A DNA stretch of 64,000 nt, taken from NCBI RefSeq assembly GCF_001591625.1, contig NZ_BCVG01000002.1, forward strand, positions 62,001 through 126,000. Direction: 5' to 3'. Position 1 is the stretch's first letter. Every line of letters begins with the position of its first letter. The stretch comes from Metabacillus fastidiosus NBRC 101226. Its GTDB lineage: Bacteria; Bacillota; Bacilli; Bacillales; Bacillaceae. The notes under the pieces are model-generated. The model had not been told where the DNA came from. It was given only the letters and a program-made list of their open reading frames with translations, and searched no databases. The translations under genes and the position numbers were made by a program. Positions 28,765 to 37,658 of the stretch are shown piece after piece.

Positions 28765-29877
28765 TCATTTTTTATCAACCGGTAGTAATGTTGTTACAGA
28801 AAAACCATTCGAACCGTCAATAATCATCTTTCCATTTAATGAAGCAGTTCGTTCCTCCATTCCAACAATTCCAAGTCCCTTTTTTAACTTATCAATACCT
28901 TTTCCATTATCTCTTACTTCTGCCTTAATAAATTTATTTAAAACATGAATTTCAATAGAAATAAAGGTAGCACCGGAATATTTTAAACAGTTCGTTAAAG
29001 CTTCTATAATATTCTCGTACATAACCTTCCACTGAATCGGCGAAATAATATCAATATTTCCCTTATGTAGAAAAACTGTTTTAACTTCATTTTTCACAGT
29101 AAATTCATCAATGAATAATCTCATTTTATTAATACCGATTTTTTCTACTGGCGGTTTCATGTTTTTTAAAGTTAAACGGATATGCTCGATTCCTTCACTT
29201 GAAATATGAATAGCGTTTTGCAGCAATTCACCTGCTTTCTCCTTATCGATCTCAATCATTCGTTTCGCGGCCTCCATCTGAATAAGCGCACCTGTCATTG
29301 AATGACCAATCTGATCATGAATTTCCTGTGAGAGCCGGTTTCTCTCTTCTAATTTAGCCATATAATCTGACTGTTTTATATACTCCTGATTTTCATGGAG
29401 ATTTCTCGTCAGCCTTTGAATATTCTTCCTCATTTGATCTTGTTCTGCTTCTAAAGCAATAGATTTATTTATAAACTTTTCTATTATAAAACAAATAATA
29501 AAGCTCAGTGCCGCAACTAACCCGTAAAATAAACGGAGCTCATTCTCTTCTATAAAAGTAAAAGGAAGAAATGAAAACAAGTATAATATAAATTTTCTCT
29601 TTAAAAAAACTGTTGTAAATTCATAAAAATTCATCGCAAACAATAGGATAAATAACGGTTCAACATAAAAATGAACAATAATAGTAAGAATGGATGATAA
29701 AAAAATAATAACGTATGGAAGAATTCCCTTTTTAATAATATAAATTGCAATGTTTAAACTAATGTAGGTAAAAAATGAAATAACAAACAAGGCGATATTA
29801 GAAATATCTCCATATGTATAAATCAATCCGATATAAATGAGAATTGCCAGTTTACTGCAAATAAGCCATTTCTCCAT
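28765..29877 (-). CDS. Membrane sensor histidine kinase (HisKA_3, LnrJ/DesK-like)
   Basis: A 370-residue kinase. About five membrane segments fill residues 8-135, a coiled-coil linker follows, the phosphoacceptor is H187 in QEIHDQIGH, and the HATPase domain has NCLKYSG, DNGKGI and GLGIVGMEER. There is almost no extracellular domain, as in intramembrane-sensing kinases that watch membrane-active drugs. The start overlaps the response regulator stop (TAATG). It pairs with that regulator and with the downstream ABC exporter. Confidence 0.92.
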   Translation of the reverse strand: MEKWLICSKLAILIYIGLIYTYGDISNIALFVISFFTYISLNIAIYIIKKGILPYVIIFLSSILTIIVHFYVEPLFILLFAMNFYEFTTVFLKRKFILYLFSFLPFTFIEENELRLFYGLVAALSFIICFIIEKFINKSIALEAEQDQMRKNIQRLTRNLHENQEYIKQSDYMAKLEERNRLSQEIHDQIGHSMTGALIQMEAAKRMIEIDKEKAGELLQNAIHISSEGIEHIRLTLKNMKPPVEKIGINKMRLFIDEFTVKNEVKTVFLHKGNIDIISPIQWKVMYENIIEALTNCLKYSGATFISIEIHVLNKFIKAEVRDNGKGIDKLKKGLGIVGMEERTASLNGKMIIDGSNGFSVTTLLPVDKK

Positions 29878-30515
29878 TAATCTATTTTCCCCGTCAAATA
29901 ATAAATTGCAATTTTCGTCCGATGTCCTAAATTTCCTTTTGATAAAATAGTACTTATGTAGTTCGCTATAGTCCCCTCAGACATAAATAGCTGTTTCGCA
30001 ATTTCCTTATTTGATAAACCTTTTGCAATAAGCGCCATTATACTAATCTCTTTTTCTGTAAAAAGACTCGTATCAATTTTCACTTCATCCTTTTTCTCAC
30101 CAAGACTCATCTTTATTTTATCAAGGACAATATCTTGCATTACTGTATTTCCGTTATGGACACTAATGATTGCGGCTTTAATTCTATCTGGTTCATTGTT
30201 TTTTAAAAGATAGCCCTTTGCCCCGTTTTTTACCGCTTCAATAATATACTCATCGTCATCAAACGTCGTTAAAATAAGCGGCTTTGTTTTCGTTTGTTCA
30301 CTTATAAGTTTCGTTGCCTCTACCCCGTTCATAATTGGCATTCTTACATCTAATAATGCCACATCTACTTCTTCTGTTTGGCAATATTGAACAGCTTCTC
30401 TGCCGTCATTACATGTGCCTAAAACTTCAAATTCTTCATATGTACTTAAAATAATTTTCATTCCCTCACGGATAAAGGAATTATCATCAGCAATAATGAC
30501 TTTAATTTTCTCCAT
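29877..30515 (-). CDS. Response regulator, NarL/LuxR type (LnrK-like)
   Basis: A 212-residue regulator. The receiver domain has DD at residues 10-11, phosphoacceptor D56 in LLDVRMPIMNG and K near 106; a LuxR helix-turn-helix (LIAKGLSNKEIAKQLFMSEG) ends the protein. The ATG at 30515 follows AAAGGAA; an ATG 14 codons upstream has no ribosome-binding site. It is first in a unit with the kinase and probably activates the ABC exporter. In B. subtilis lnr the order is kinase then regulator; here it is reversed. Confidence 0.93.
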   Translation of the reverse strand: MEKIKVIIADDNSFIREGMKIILSTYEEFEVLGTCNDGREAVQYCQTEEVDVALLDVRMPIMNGVEATKLISEQTKTKPLILTTFDDDEYIIEAVKNGAKGYLLKNNEPDRIKAAIISVHNGNTVMQDIVLDKIKMSLGEKKDEVKIDTSLFTEKEISIMALIAKGLSNKEIAKQLFMSEGTIANYISTILSKGNLGHRTKIAIYYLTGKID

Positions 30516-30793
30516 AAATAATAAATTCCTTTCTATTAACAAATAGTATATATTCAATGAAACAAATGTAGAAAAAGAGATAAGAATATCATCAATTAGA
30601 TAGTCTTACCTCTTTACATAAATCTTTTTGTGAATTCATCCAAATCACTATAATATTACAATTGTTTAATCTAATAGCAATTCTTGAACCGAACATAGAA
30701 AAGCCTGAGCCAAGCCCTTATAGTCCAGAGAAGTCATTAGTTCATCTTCCTTAAATTATACGTTCATTCTACTAAATTTGTACATATTTTCAT

Positions 30794-30830
30794 AAAAAAA
30801 GCAGTGGACATATTTAATACTCCACTGCTT
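30794..30830 (-). terminator. Terminator after hemY
   Basis: AAGCAGTGGA and TCCACTGCTT (minus strand) pair around a 12-nt loop containing the hemY stop codon, followed by TTTTTTATG. It ends the hemEHY unit. The remaining 30560-30793 sequence shows no gene. Confidence 0.88.
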
Positions 30831-32241
30831 CCATTTTCATTTTATTACTTAAATATTGCAATACGTCATCCACAGCCGCTTTTCCCTGATCAATACAATC
30901 CGGTAATCCGACACCTTCATACGGAGCACCTGCTAAATATAAACCTGGATATTTTCCTCCAAGTTCGCTTTTCAGCTTTCTGACTTTCTCAATATGTCCG
31001 ACATTATATTGCGGCATTGCCTGTTTCCAGCGGGAAACATAATAAAATTCAGGTTCTGCTGTTATTTCCGTTACTTTATTCAAATCTTTCAGTACAATTT
31101 TAAGGATTTCTTCATCTGATTTATGAACAATTTCTGAATCACCCGGTTTTCCGAAAAATGCCCGTAAAAGCAATTTATTTCCAGGTGTGGAATGCTTCCA
31201 TTTTTTATGAACCCATGTACAGGCAGTAATTGTGAAATCAGCATTTCTTGAAATAACGAACCCCGTTCCTTCTTTATCCAGCTTCACTGTACCTTCTGGG
31301 AAAGCCATCGCAATATTTCCGACAGTCGTTGCTGGAATTTCCTTTAAATATTCAAAAATCGGCTCATTACTTATCATCTGAGGCACTGTGTAATGAGGTG
31401 ATGTCATAACAATCGTATCCGCCATCTCTATCGTATTATCTTCGAATTTTAATTCATATTGCTCACCGATCTTTTTAATAGAGGCAACTTTGCAGTTTTT
31501 TAATACAGCCGTATGAGTTAATTTTTTTTCAACTCCAGCTACCAAAGACTCAAGTCCGCCCTTAAGTGTTAAAAAGATTCCCTTATTTGGCTTATGCTTT
31601 TGGCTGTTTACAGGTGTACTTTTTTTCATTCCTAAAATTAAGCTTCGATTCTCTTGTTCTACTTTGTAAAACTGCGGGAAAGTCGACATAAGACTTAGCT
31701 TATCGATATCACCAGCATAAATTCCTGATAAAAGAGGTTCAATTAAATTTTCCACAACTTCATTTCCGAGCCTTCTGCGAAAAAAATGACCTAAAGATTG
31801 ATCATCTTGCGGCTTGCCTGCAGGTATAATGAAATCAGCAGCAGCCCTTGCTTTTCCTTGTAATGAGAATAGTTTTGAAGATATGAACGGAGATATTTTT
31901 GTAGGGATTCCCATTACCGCCCCAGCTGGAATTGGATTTAGTTCATCATTTACTAAAATAAATGAGCGGCCGACCGCATTATTCACAAGCTGGTCTCCTA
32001 AACCAACATCCTTCACTAACTGTGCCGCACTTGTTTTGCGTTCTAAAAAAGAATCAGGGCCTCTTTCAATAACGAAATCTTCATGTCTAATCGTTTGAAT
32101 TTTTCCGCCTAATTTTTCATTCGCTTCCACTAATTTAATTTCAATAGGCAGATTCTTCTCAAGCATTTCCTTTTGTAAATAAAAAGCAGCGGACAGCCCT
32201 GTAATCCCTCCGCCAATAATGACAACTTTCTGCTTCGTCAT
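30814..32241 (-). CDS. hemY: Coproporphyrinogen III oxidase (HemY/CgoX)
   Basis: FAD enzyme that oxidises coproporphyrinogen III to coproporphyrin III in the Gram-positive haem pathway (formerly called protoporphyrinogen oxidase). The N terminus has the dinucleotide-binding motif VVIIGGGITGLSAAFYL; ERGPDSFLERK, FRRRLGNEVVENLIEPLLSG and the C-terminal YEGVGLPDCIDQG are family blocks. The ATG at 32241 (475 residues) follows GAAGGCGATGAA; the frame runs 24 codons upstream into a hairpin region without a ribosome-binding site. It is the third gene after hemE and hemH but separated from hemH by 115 bp with two hairpins. Confidence 0.94.
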   Translation of the reverse strand: MTKQKVVIIGGGITGLSAAFYLQKEMLEKNLPIEIKLVEANEKLGGKIQTIRHEDFVIERGPDSFLERKTSAAQLVKDVGLGDQLVNNAVGRSFILVNDELNPIPAGAVMGIPTKISPFISSKLFSLQGKARAAADFIIPAGKPQDDQSLGHFFRRRLGNEVVENLIEPLLSGIYAGDIDKLSLMSTFPQFYKVEQENRSLILGMKKSTPVNSQKHKPNKGIFLTLKGGLESLVAGVEKKLTHTAVLKNCKVASIKKIGEQYELKFEDNTIEMADTIVMTSPHYTVPQMISNEPIFEYLKEIPATTVGNIAMAFPEGTVKLDKEGTGFVISRNADFTITACTWVHKKWKHSTPGNKLLLRAFFGKPGDSEIVHKSDEEILKIVLKDLNKVTEITAEPEFYYVSRWKQAMPQYNVGHIEKVRKLKSELGGKYPGLYLAGAPYEGVGLPDCIDQGKAAVDDVLQYLSNKMKMEAVEY

Positions 32242-32264
32242 TTCATCGCCTTCTTTTCTGTTAA

Positions 32265-32342
32265 GAAGACAGCGGAAGATATACACTGTCTTCATGAGAT
32301 TTATATGCTGCAAAACCTAGAATGGAGTACCCATTCTAGGTT
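32265..32342 (-). promoter_or_regulatory. Two hairpins between hemH and hemY
   Basis: A perfect 12-bp inverted repeat (AACCTAGAATGG, 32314-32325, and its complement at 32331-32342) with a 5-nt loop and a short TTTT tail on the minus strand is followed by a second 8-bp stem (GAAGACAG, 32265-32272 with 32286-32293). They sit between the hemH stop and the hemY ribosome-binding site. They could be a partial terminator, an RNA processing site or a leader for a separate hemY transcript. Confidence 0.6.
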
Positions 32343-32356
32343 AGAAGTTTACTTTA

Positions 32357-33289
32357 TTAATTAAGACGTTTTAATACGACAGTTGCTAAACAGTCAATAA
32401 ATTCTGCTTGAGCATTTGGCATTTCCGGACGGTAGTATGATACACCAAGTTCCTCTGTTACTACTTTACATTCATAATCGTTGTCATACAGAACCTCAAG
32501 ATGGTCAGCGATAAATCCTACTGGCACATAAACGAATGCACGGTATCCTTTTTCTTCAAAAAGATCTCTCGTTAAGTCTTGAACATCTGGCCCTAACCAT
32601 GGTTCTGGAGTTTGTCCAGCACTTTGCCAACCAATTACATATTCTTTAATTCCAGCAGCTTCTGCAATTAAGTCAGCTGTTTCTTGCAATTGATCTGCAT
32701 ATGGATCACCGGCTGCAATAATTTTTTCAGGTAAACTGTGCGCAGAAACGATTAATACAGCTTTTTCTCTTTCTTCAACTGGCATACTTGCATATGTTTC
32801 TTTTAAACGGTCCGACCAGTAATTAATAAATTTAGGCTCTTTATACCAGTCTTCAACAGAAGTAATCGTTAAACTGCCGCCTAGTTTTTCAGCTTCCTGT
32901 TTTGCACGTTCGTTATATGATTTAATACTGAATGTGGAATAATGCGGTGCAAGTACGATACTTATAGCTTCCGTAATTCCATCATCATGCATATCTTTCA
33001 CAGCATCCTCAACAAATGGTGCAATATGTTTAAGCCCTAAGTACATTTTGAACTCGATTTCGTCTTGAATTTCATTTAAATGCTGTTCAAGTTTTTCTGC
33101 CTGTTCCTGTGTAATTTTCGCTAATGGAGAAATACCTCCGATTGCTTCATAACGGTCTTTTAAATCTTGCAGGGCTTCAGGCGCAGGTTTGCGACCATGA
33201 CGAATATGTGTGTAATAAGGCTCAATATCTTCCTCTTTATATGGCGTTCCGTAAGCCATTACGAGTAATCCCATTTTTTTCTTTGACAT
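32357..33289 (-). CDS. hemH: Coproporphyrin ferrochelatase (HemH/CpfC)
   Basis: Monofunctional ferrochelatase of 310 residues that inserts Fe(II) into coproporphyrin III. Family features are [20 protein letters not shown] at the start, the active-site histidine in [10 protein letters not shown] and the [13 protein letters not shown] block with the catalytic glutamate. The ATG at 33289 is 6 nt after GAGGTG; a GTG three codons earlier is part of that site. It lies 17 bp after hemE, so the two are co-transcribed. Confidence 0.95.
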   Translation of the reverse strand: MSKKKMGLLVMAYGTPYKEEDIEPYYTHIRHGRKPAPEALQDLKDRYEAIGGISPLAKITQEQAEKLEQHLNEIQDEIEFKMYLGLKHIAPFVEDAVKDMHDDGITEAISIVLAPHYSTFSIKSYNERAKQEAEKLGGSLTITSVEDWYKEPKFINYWSDRLKETYASMPVEEREKAVLIVSAHSLPEKIIAAGDPYADQLQETADLIAEAAGIKEYVIGWQSAGQTPEPWLGPDVQDLTRDLFEEKGYRAFVYVPVGFIADHLEVLYDNDYECKVVTEELGVSYYRPEMPNAQAEFIDCLATVVLKRLN

Positions 33290-33306
33290 TTTTTTCACCT
33301 CTTGAA

Positions 33307-34362
33307 TTATTTTCCTGCCTTCTTTTCTCTTGAGTAATCATGAATAAATGTTGTTAATCGTTTTAATACATCTGGACTAACGTCAGGGAATACCCCATGA
33401 CCCAAGTTAAAAATATGACTGCCTTCTGCTAATCCTTGGTCTAAAATTTCTTTTGCTCTCTCTTCAATGACTTCCCAAGGTGAAAGTAATATAGCTGGGT
33501 CAAGATTTCCTTGTAATGTTTTTGTAAGCCCCATTGCACGAGCTTCTTTAACCGACAGTCTCCAATCAAGACCAACGACATCCAATGGAAGATCATGCCA
33601 TTCTTTAGCAAGATGACTTGCACCGACTCCAAACGTAATTAAAGGTACATTTTCCTTGCGAAGTTCGCTGAAAATTCTCTCCATTGTCGGTTTAATAAAG
33701 ACACGGTAATCTGCCACATTTAATGCACCGACCCAAGAATCAAAAATTTGGACTGCTTTAGCACCTGCATTAATCTGTGCTTTTACATATGTAATTGTCA
33801 TTTCCGAGAGCTTATCCATTAAAGCAAACCAAGCTTTTGGTTCAGCGTACATAAATGCTTTTGTTTTATTATAATTTTTTGAAGGTCCTCCTTCAATCAT
33901 ATAGCTCGCTAATGTAAAAGGTGCGCCTGCAAAACCGATTAACGGTACGCGAAGCTGCTCTCTCGTTAGAAGTTTGATCGTATCAAGAACGTATGGAACA
34001 TCTTGTTCCGGATTAATTTCACCGAGTTTTTCCACATCTTGTACTGAACGAATTGGATTATCAATAACTGGACCAATTCCAGCCTTAATTTCTACATCAA
34101 CGCCAATTGCTGGAAGCGGTGACATAATATCTTTATATAAAATTGCTGCATCAACATCGTATTGTTCAACTGGCAATCTTGTTACATATGCACAAAGTTC
34201 CGGCTGATGAGTAATTTCAAATAAACTATACTTTTCTTTTATTTTTCTGTATTCTGGCTGCGAACGGCCAGCTTGTCTCATATACCATACTGGTGTATAA
34301 TCAGTTTTTTCTCCTCGGCAAGCCCTTAAGAAAGTATCATTTATTTCTAACGACACAGACAT
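33307..34362 (-). CDS. hemE: Uroporphyrinogen III decarboxylase
   Basis: Cytosolic enzyme that removes four carboxyl groups from uroporphyrinogen III to give coproporphyrinogen III. The signature [14 protein letters not shown] is near residue 27 (the SQ variant is usual in Bacillus), followed by [31 protein letters not shown] and [12 protein letters not shown]. Length is 351 residues. The annotated start MSVSLEIND follows AGAAAGGTGG. It is the first gene of hemE-hemH(-hemY). Confidence 0.96.
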   Translation of the reverse strand: MSVSLEINDTFLRACRGEKTDYTPVWYMRQAGRSQPEYRKIKEKYSLFEITHQPELCAYVTRLPVEQYDVDAAILYKDIMSPLPAIGVDVEIKAGIGPVIDNPIRSVQDVEKLGEINPEQDVPYVLDTIKLLTREQLRVPLIGFAGAPFTLASYMIEGGPSKNYNKTKAFMYAEPKAWFALMDKLSEMTITYVKAQINAGAKAVQIFDSWVGALNVADYRVFIKPTMERIFSELRKENVPLITFGVGASHLAKEWHDLPLDVVGLDWRLSVKEARAMGLTKTLQGNLDPAILLSPWEVIEERAKEILDQGLAEGSHIFNLGHGVFPDVSPDVLKRLTTFIHDYSREKKAGK

Positions 34363-34425
34363 GTAAAAAATCCACCTTTCTATGTAAACAATCCTTACAA
34401 CTTTTAATAAATAAAATTAGTTTAC

Positions 34426-34580
34426 TTTATCCCAGCCTTAACGCGCAATAAAACTCCCACTTCAAAATTCAGAGAATTCGAGGAAGCTAAGTGAGAGACC
34501 AACTGCGCGTAAAGATCCGATTGGTTCAACTAACCATCAGCGGAGGATAAAGCCCCCCATTGATGGAAGTTTCACTTTAT
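34426..34580 (+). repeat. 155-bp folded dispersed repeat, copy A
   Basis: It lies in the 316-bp gap between hemE and pbpF and is bounded by TTTAT on both sides. It aligns along its whole length with copy B at 40320-40476; CAGCCTTAACGCGCA, AAGCTAAG, and TCCGATTGGTTCAACTAACC are shared. Inside, ACGCGCA/TGCGCGT and CTCCCACTT/AAGTGAGAG form nested stems, and CCATCA/TGATGG closes a 3' hairpin. Length, TTTAT borders and structure recall the bcr1 elements of the B. cereus group; identity is not proven. The rest of the gap shows nothing clear. Confidence 0.8.
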
Positions 34581-34678
34581 AACAATTTTTAAATTATATT
34601 AATTCTATCATAACGTTTTCAAAATTAGTTGTATAGTGGACTCACATAAATGTCAATATTTCGACGAAAACAGACAGC

Positions 34679-36817
34679 CTATGATTTAGAATAGAGTGTC
34701 GGCTTTACGAGCTTTGTTCCTTTTCCTTCTTCTTTCGTTTGTACATTAAAAGGAACGATTTGATAAGCTGCATCAGAAAATACATTTACATATGGAATTT
34801 CATATGCACCTTCCCCTGTTACTGTCCCAACCAATCTTTTCTCCTCACTATCCTTTTCATAAATACGGTAGACGACACGTGGATCTTGCTGTGTCTCCCA
34901 TTTCAACATAATCGTAAAGAGACCAAATGGCTTAAATGTGTAAGCAGCATCAAACTCTGAAATATCTCTTAATCGAATTGGCTCATCAAGATCTTTTACA
35001 CCTTTTGGAACATTGAAAGCAAGATCTTTGTCCATATCTGCTTTACTTAATATATCCTTAAATAATTTAGTCGGATAAGAGCTTCCTTTTGTTAAATAAT
35101 GATCCTTATCTGTTCGATCATAACCAATCCATACAGCACCTGTAACCTCAGAAGTATAACCGACAAACCAAGCGTCCTTGGTAGCTCCTTTCACATTTGG
35201 ATAGGAAGTAGAACCCGTTTTCCCTGCCAGTTCGCCACTATACTTGCCAGCTTTAGCGGTGCCTTCTGTTACAACATGTTCTAACATCCTTGTCATATTC
35301 CATGCAGTCTGCCTTGAGTATACTTGACGTTCTTCTTTCTCTATTCGAGCAATTACTTTATTTTCTCTATCAACAATTTTCTTAATGACATATTGATCAC
35401 TGTATAATCCATTTTCAGCAAATGTACGATAAGCATTTGCCAGCTGTATAGGCGTTACTCCTTTTTCTAGTCCCCCTAATGCAATGGCAAGTCCTTTATC
35501 ATCGATATTCATTCCGGCCTTTTTCAAATATTCTTTGCTTTTATTTATACTAAGCTCGTTTAATGCCCATACTGCCGAAGCATTTTTCGAATGAATAATT
35601 GCATCAAACATCGTTATTTTCCCTGCATACTTTCCATCATAATTTCTCGGAGTATAACCGTTATAATCAAACGCCATGTCTTCTAATAAAGAATATGGTT
35701 CATACTTTCCTTCCTCCATAAGAGGTGCATAAACAGCAATTGGTTTGAATGTGGAACCAGGCTGCCTAGCTATATAGAGACGGTTCAAACCTTTGGGAAC
35801 ATAATTCCTTCCTCCAATAGCTGCTGCAACTCCCCCTGTTTTATTGTCTAATAAAATAAATGCCCCTTCGACATTATCATCCTTGCCTGGAAAATAGTCT
35901 CCCTCTTCAAATAATTCATATGCTGCCTTCTGAACAGATTCATTTAAAGGCACTGTTATCGTATAACCGCCTCTCATGAGCTCTTCATTTGAAAGGGAAT
36001 ACTTCTGTTTCGCCTCATCGAAAACCATATCAATATAAGTAGTCAGCCACTGATTTTTTTCATTTTCTTTTATATTTAAATTAATTGTCTTTCCTTGTGC
36101 ACGAACAACATCCTCCGCAGAAAGGTATGCTTGTTTTCCCATTAGGCTAAGGACAGTATCTCTTCGCTCTTTACTTTTCTTCATATTTGCAACAGGAGAA
36201 TAATTAGACGGAGCTTTTGGAATCCCAGCGAGCAATGCTCCTTCTGCCACTGTTAACTCTGAAGCATCTTTATTAAAATAAAAATTTGCTGCTGATTGAA
36301 TACCATATGCCCCATGTCCAAAATACACTTGATTCAAATACATCTCTAAGATTTTTTCTTTGCTATAGCGATTTTCAAGATTTATAGCGATAATTGCTTC
36401 TTTTGTTTTTCTTAACAATGTTTTGTCATTCGTTAAAAATGTATTTTTCGCAAGCTGCTGTGTAATCGTGCTCCCGCCTTCGATACTCTCACCTGCCAGG
36501 AGGTCCTTAAATAGAGCTCTGCTAATTGACTTTACATCTAAACCATGATGTTCATAAAACCTTCTGTCTTCCACTGCTACAAAAGCTTGTTGAACATGTT
36601 CAGGAATATCTTTTAGACTAATTAAGTCACGATTTTCAATATAAAGCTTCGTGATTTCATTTCCACGTTCATCAACTAATCTTGATGTAGAATTCATCAC
36701 TAGTTTTTTTTCATCAATAACATAATCCCCGAGGAAAATAATAAATAAATAAGCAATAAATGCGAGAAGAACAGGCATAAAAATAAGAACAGCTGTTAAA
36801 AGAACTTTTTTCTTCAT
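34679..36817 (-). CDS. pbpF: Class A penicillin-binding protein (PbpF/PBP2C-like)
   Basis: Bifunctional peptidoglycan synthase of 712 residues. After one membrane anchor (about 7-30), the GT51 glycosyltransferase domain has catalytic E83 in AFVAVEDRRFYEHHG and GGSTITQQLAKN; the transpeptidase domain has Ser near 355 in GSTFK, SKN and KTGS. The ATG at 36817 is 7 nt after GAGGTG; the frame extends 14 codons further without a ribosome-binding site. B. subtilis PbpF is of the same size and also next to hemE. It is made mainly late in growth and in sporulation there; no sigma-factor signature was identified here. Confidence 0.94.
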   Translation of the reverse strand: MKKKVLLTAVLIFMPVLLAFIAYLFIIFLGDYVIDEKKLVMNSTSRLVDERGNEITKLYIENRDLISLKDIPEHVQQAFVAVEDRRFYEHHGLDVKSISRALFKDLLAGESIEGGSTITQQLAKNTFLTNDKTLLRKTKEAIIAINLENRYSKEKILEMYLNQVYFGHGAYGIQSAANFYFNKDASELTVAEGALLAGIPKAPSNYSPVANMKKSKERRDTVLSLMGKQAYLSAEDVVRAQGKTINLNIKENEKNQWLTTYIDMVFDEAKQKYSLSNEELMRGGYTITVPLNESVQKAAYELFEEGDYFPGKDDNVEGAFILLDNKTGGVAAAIGGRNYVPKGLNRLYIARQPGSTFKPIAVYAPLMEEGKYEPYSLLEDMAFDYNGYTPRNYDGKYAGKITMFDAIIHSKNASAVWALNELSINKSKEYLKKAGMNIDDKGLAIALGGLEKGVTPIQLANAYRTFAENGLYSDQYVIKKIVDRENKVIARIEKEERQVYSRQTAWNMTRMLEHVVTEGTAKAGKYSGELAGKTGSTSYPNVKGATKDAWFVGYTSEVTGAVWIGYDRTDKDHYLTKGSSYPTKLFKDILSKADMDKDLAFNVPKGVKDLDEPIRLRDISEFDAAYTFKPFGLFTIMLKWETQQDPRVVYRIYEKDSEEKRLVGTVTGEGAYEIPYVNVFSDAAYQIVPFNVQTKEEGKGTKLVKPTLYSKS

Positions 36818-36906
36818 TATTTTCACCTCTTTTTTCTTAGTATTGTTAAAAATAGGCATGTATATGTGTCATTCGTTTAAAAATTGGAAAAGTATCATAT
36901 TAAATT

Positions 36907-36914
36907 GGTATAAT
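36907..36914 (+). promoter_or_regulatory. Extended -10 promoter of hmoB
   Basis: TGGTATAAT, an extended -10 element with TATAAT at 36909-36914; TTGGAA lies 19 bp upstream as a weak -35. The hmoB start is 45 bp downstream. Confidence 0.6.
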
Positions 36915-36940
36915 TAAGCAACGCTTTATTTAAAATTTAA

Positions 36941-37465
<525 letters not shown>

Positions 37466-37473
37466 TATTTAAT

Positions 37474-37615
37474 GAGGGTGTCCCAAAAGGGTAAAAATCA
37501 ACTCTTTTCGGACACCCTGCTGTAAGGCCCTGTGATGAAAATTCAGTAAAATCAAGGATTTGGTGACAGGGCCTTTCGGCTTTTCAAACTTATCAGAGAC
37601 TTATTGGACAGCTCC
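37474..37615. repeat. Short IS-end-like relic or MITE between hmoB and the second yhgE gene
   Basis: It contains two inverted repeats: AGGGTGTCC (37475-37483) with GGACACCCT (37510-37518), and AAGGCCCTGT (37524-37533) with ACAGGGCCTT (37566-37575). The outer ends, GAGGGTGTCCCAAAAG and the complement of CTTATTGGACAGCTCC, are imperfect terminal repeats of the kind seen at transposon ends. There is no coding capacity. The second stem followed by TCGGCTTTT could act as the hmoB terminator. Confidence 0.5.
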
Positions 37616-37658
37616 TTCTTTTCTGACAATATTTCCTCGGAAATGACAGCGTTCTTCT

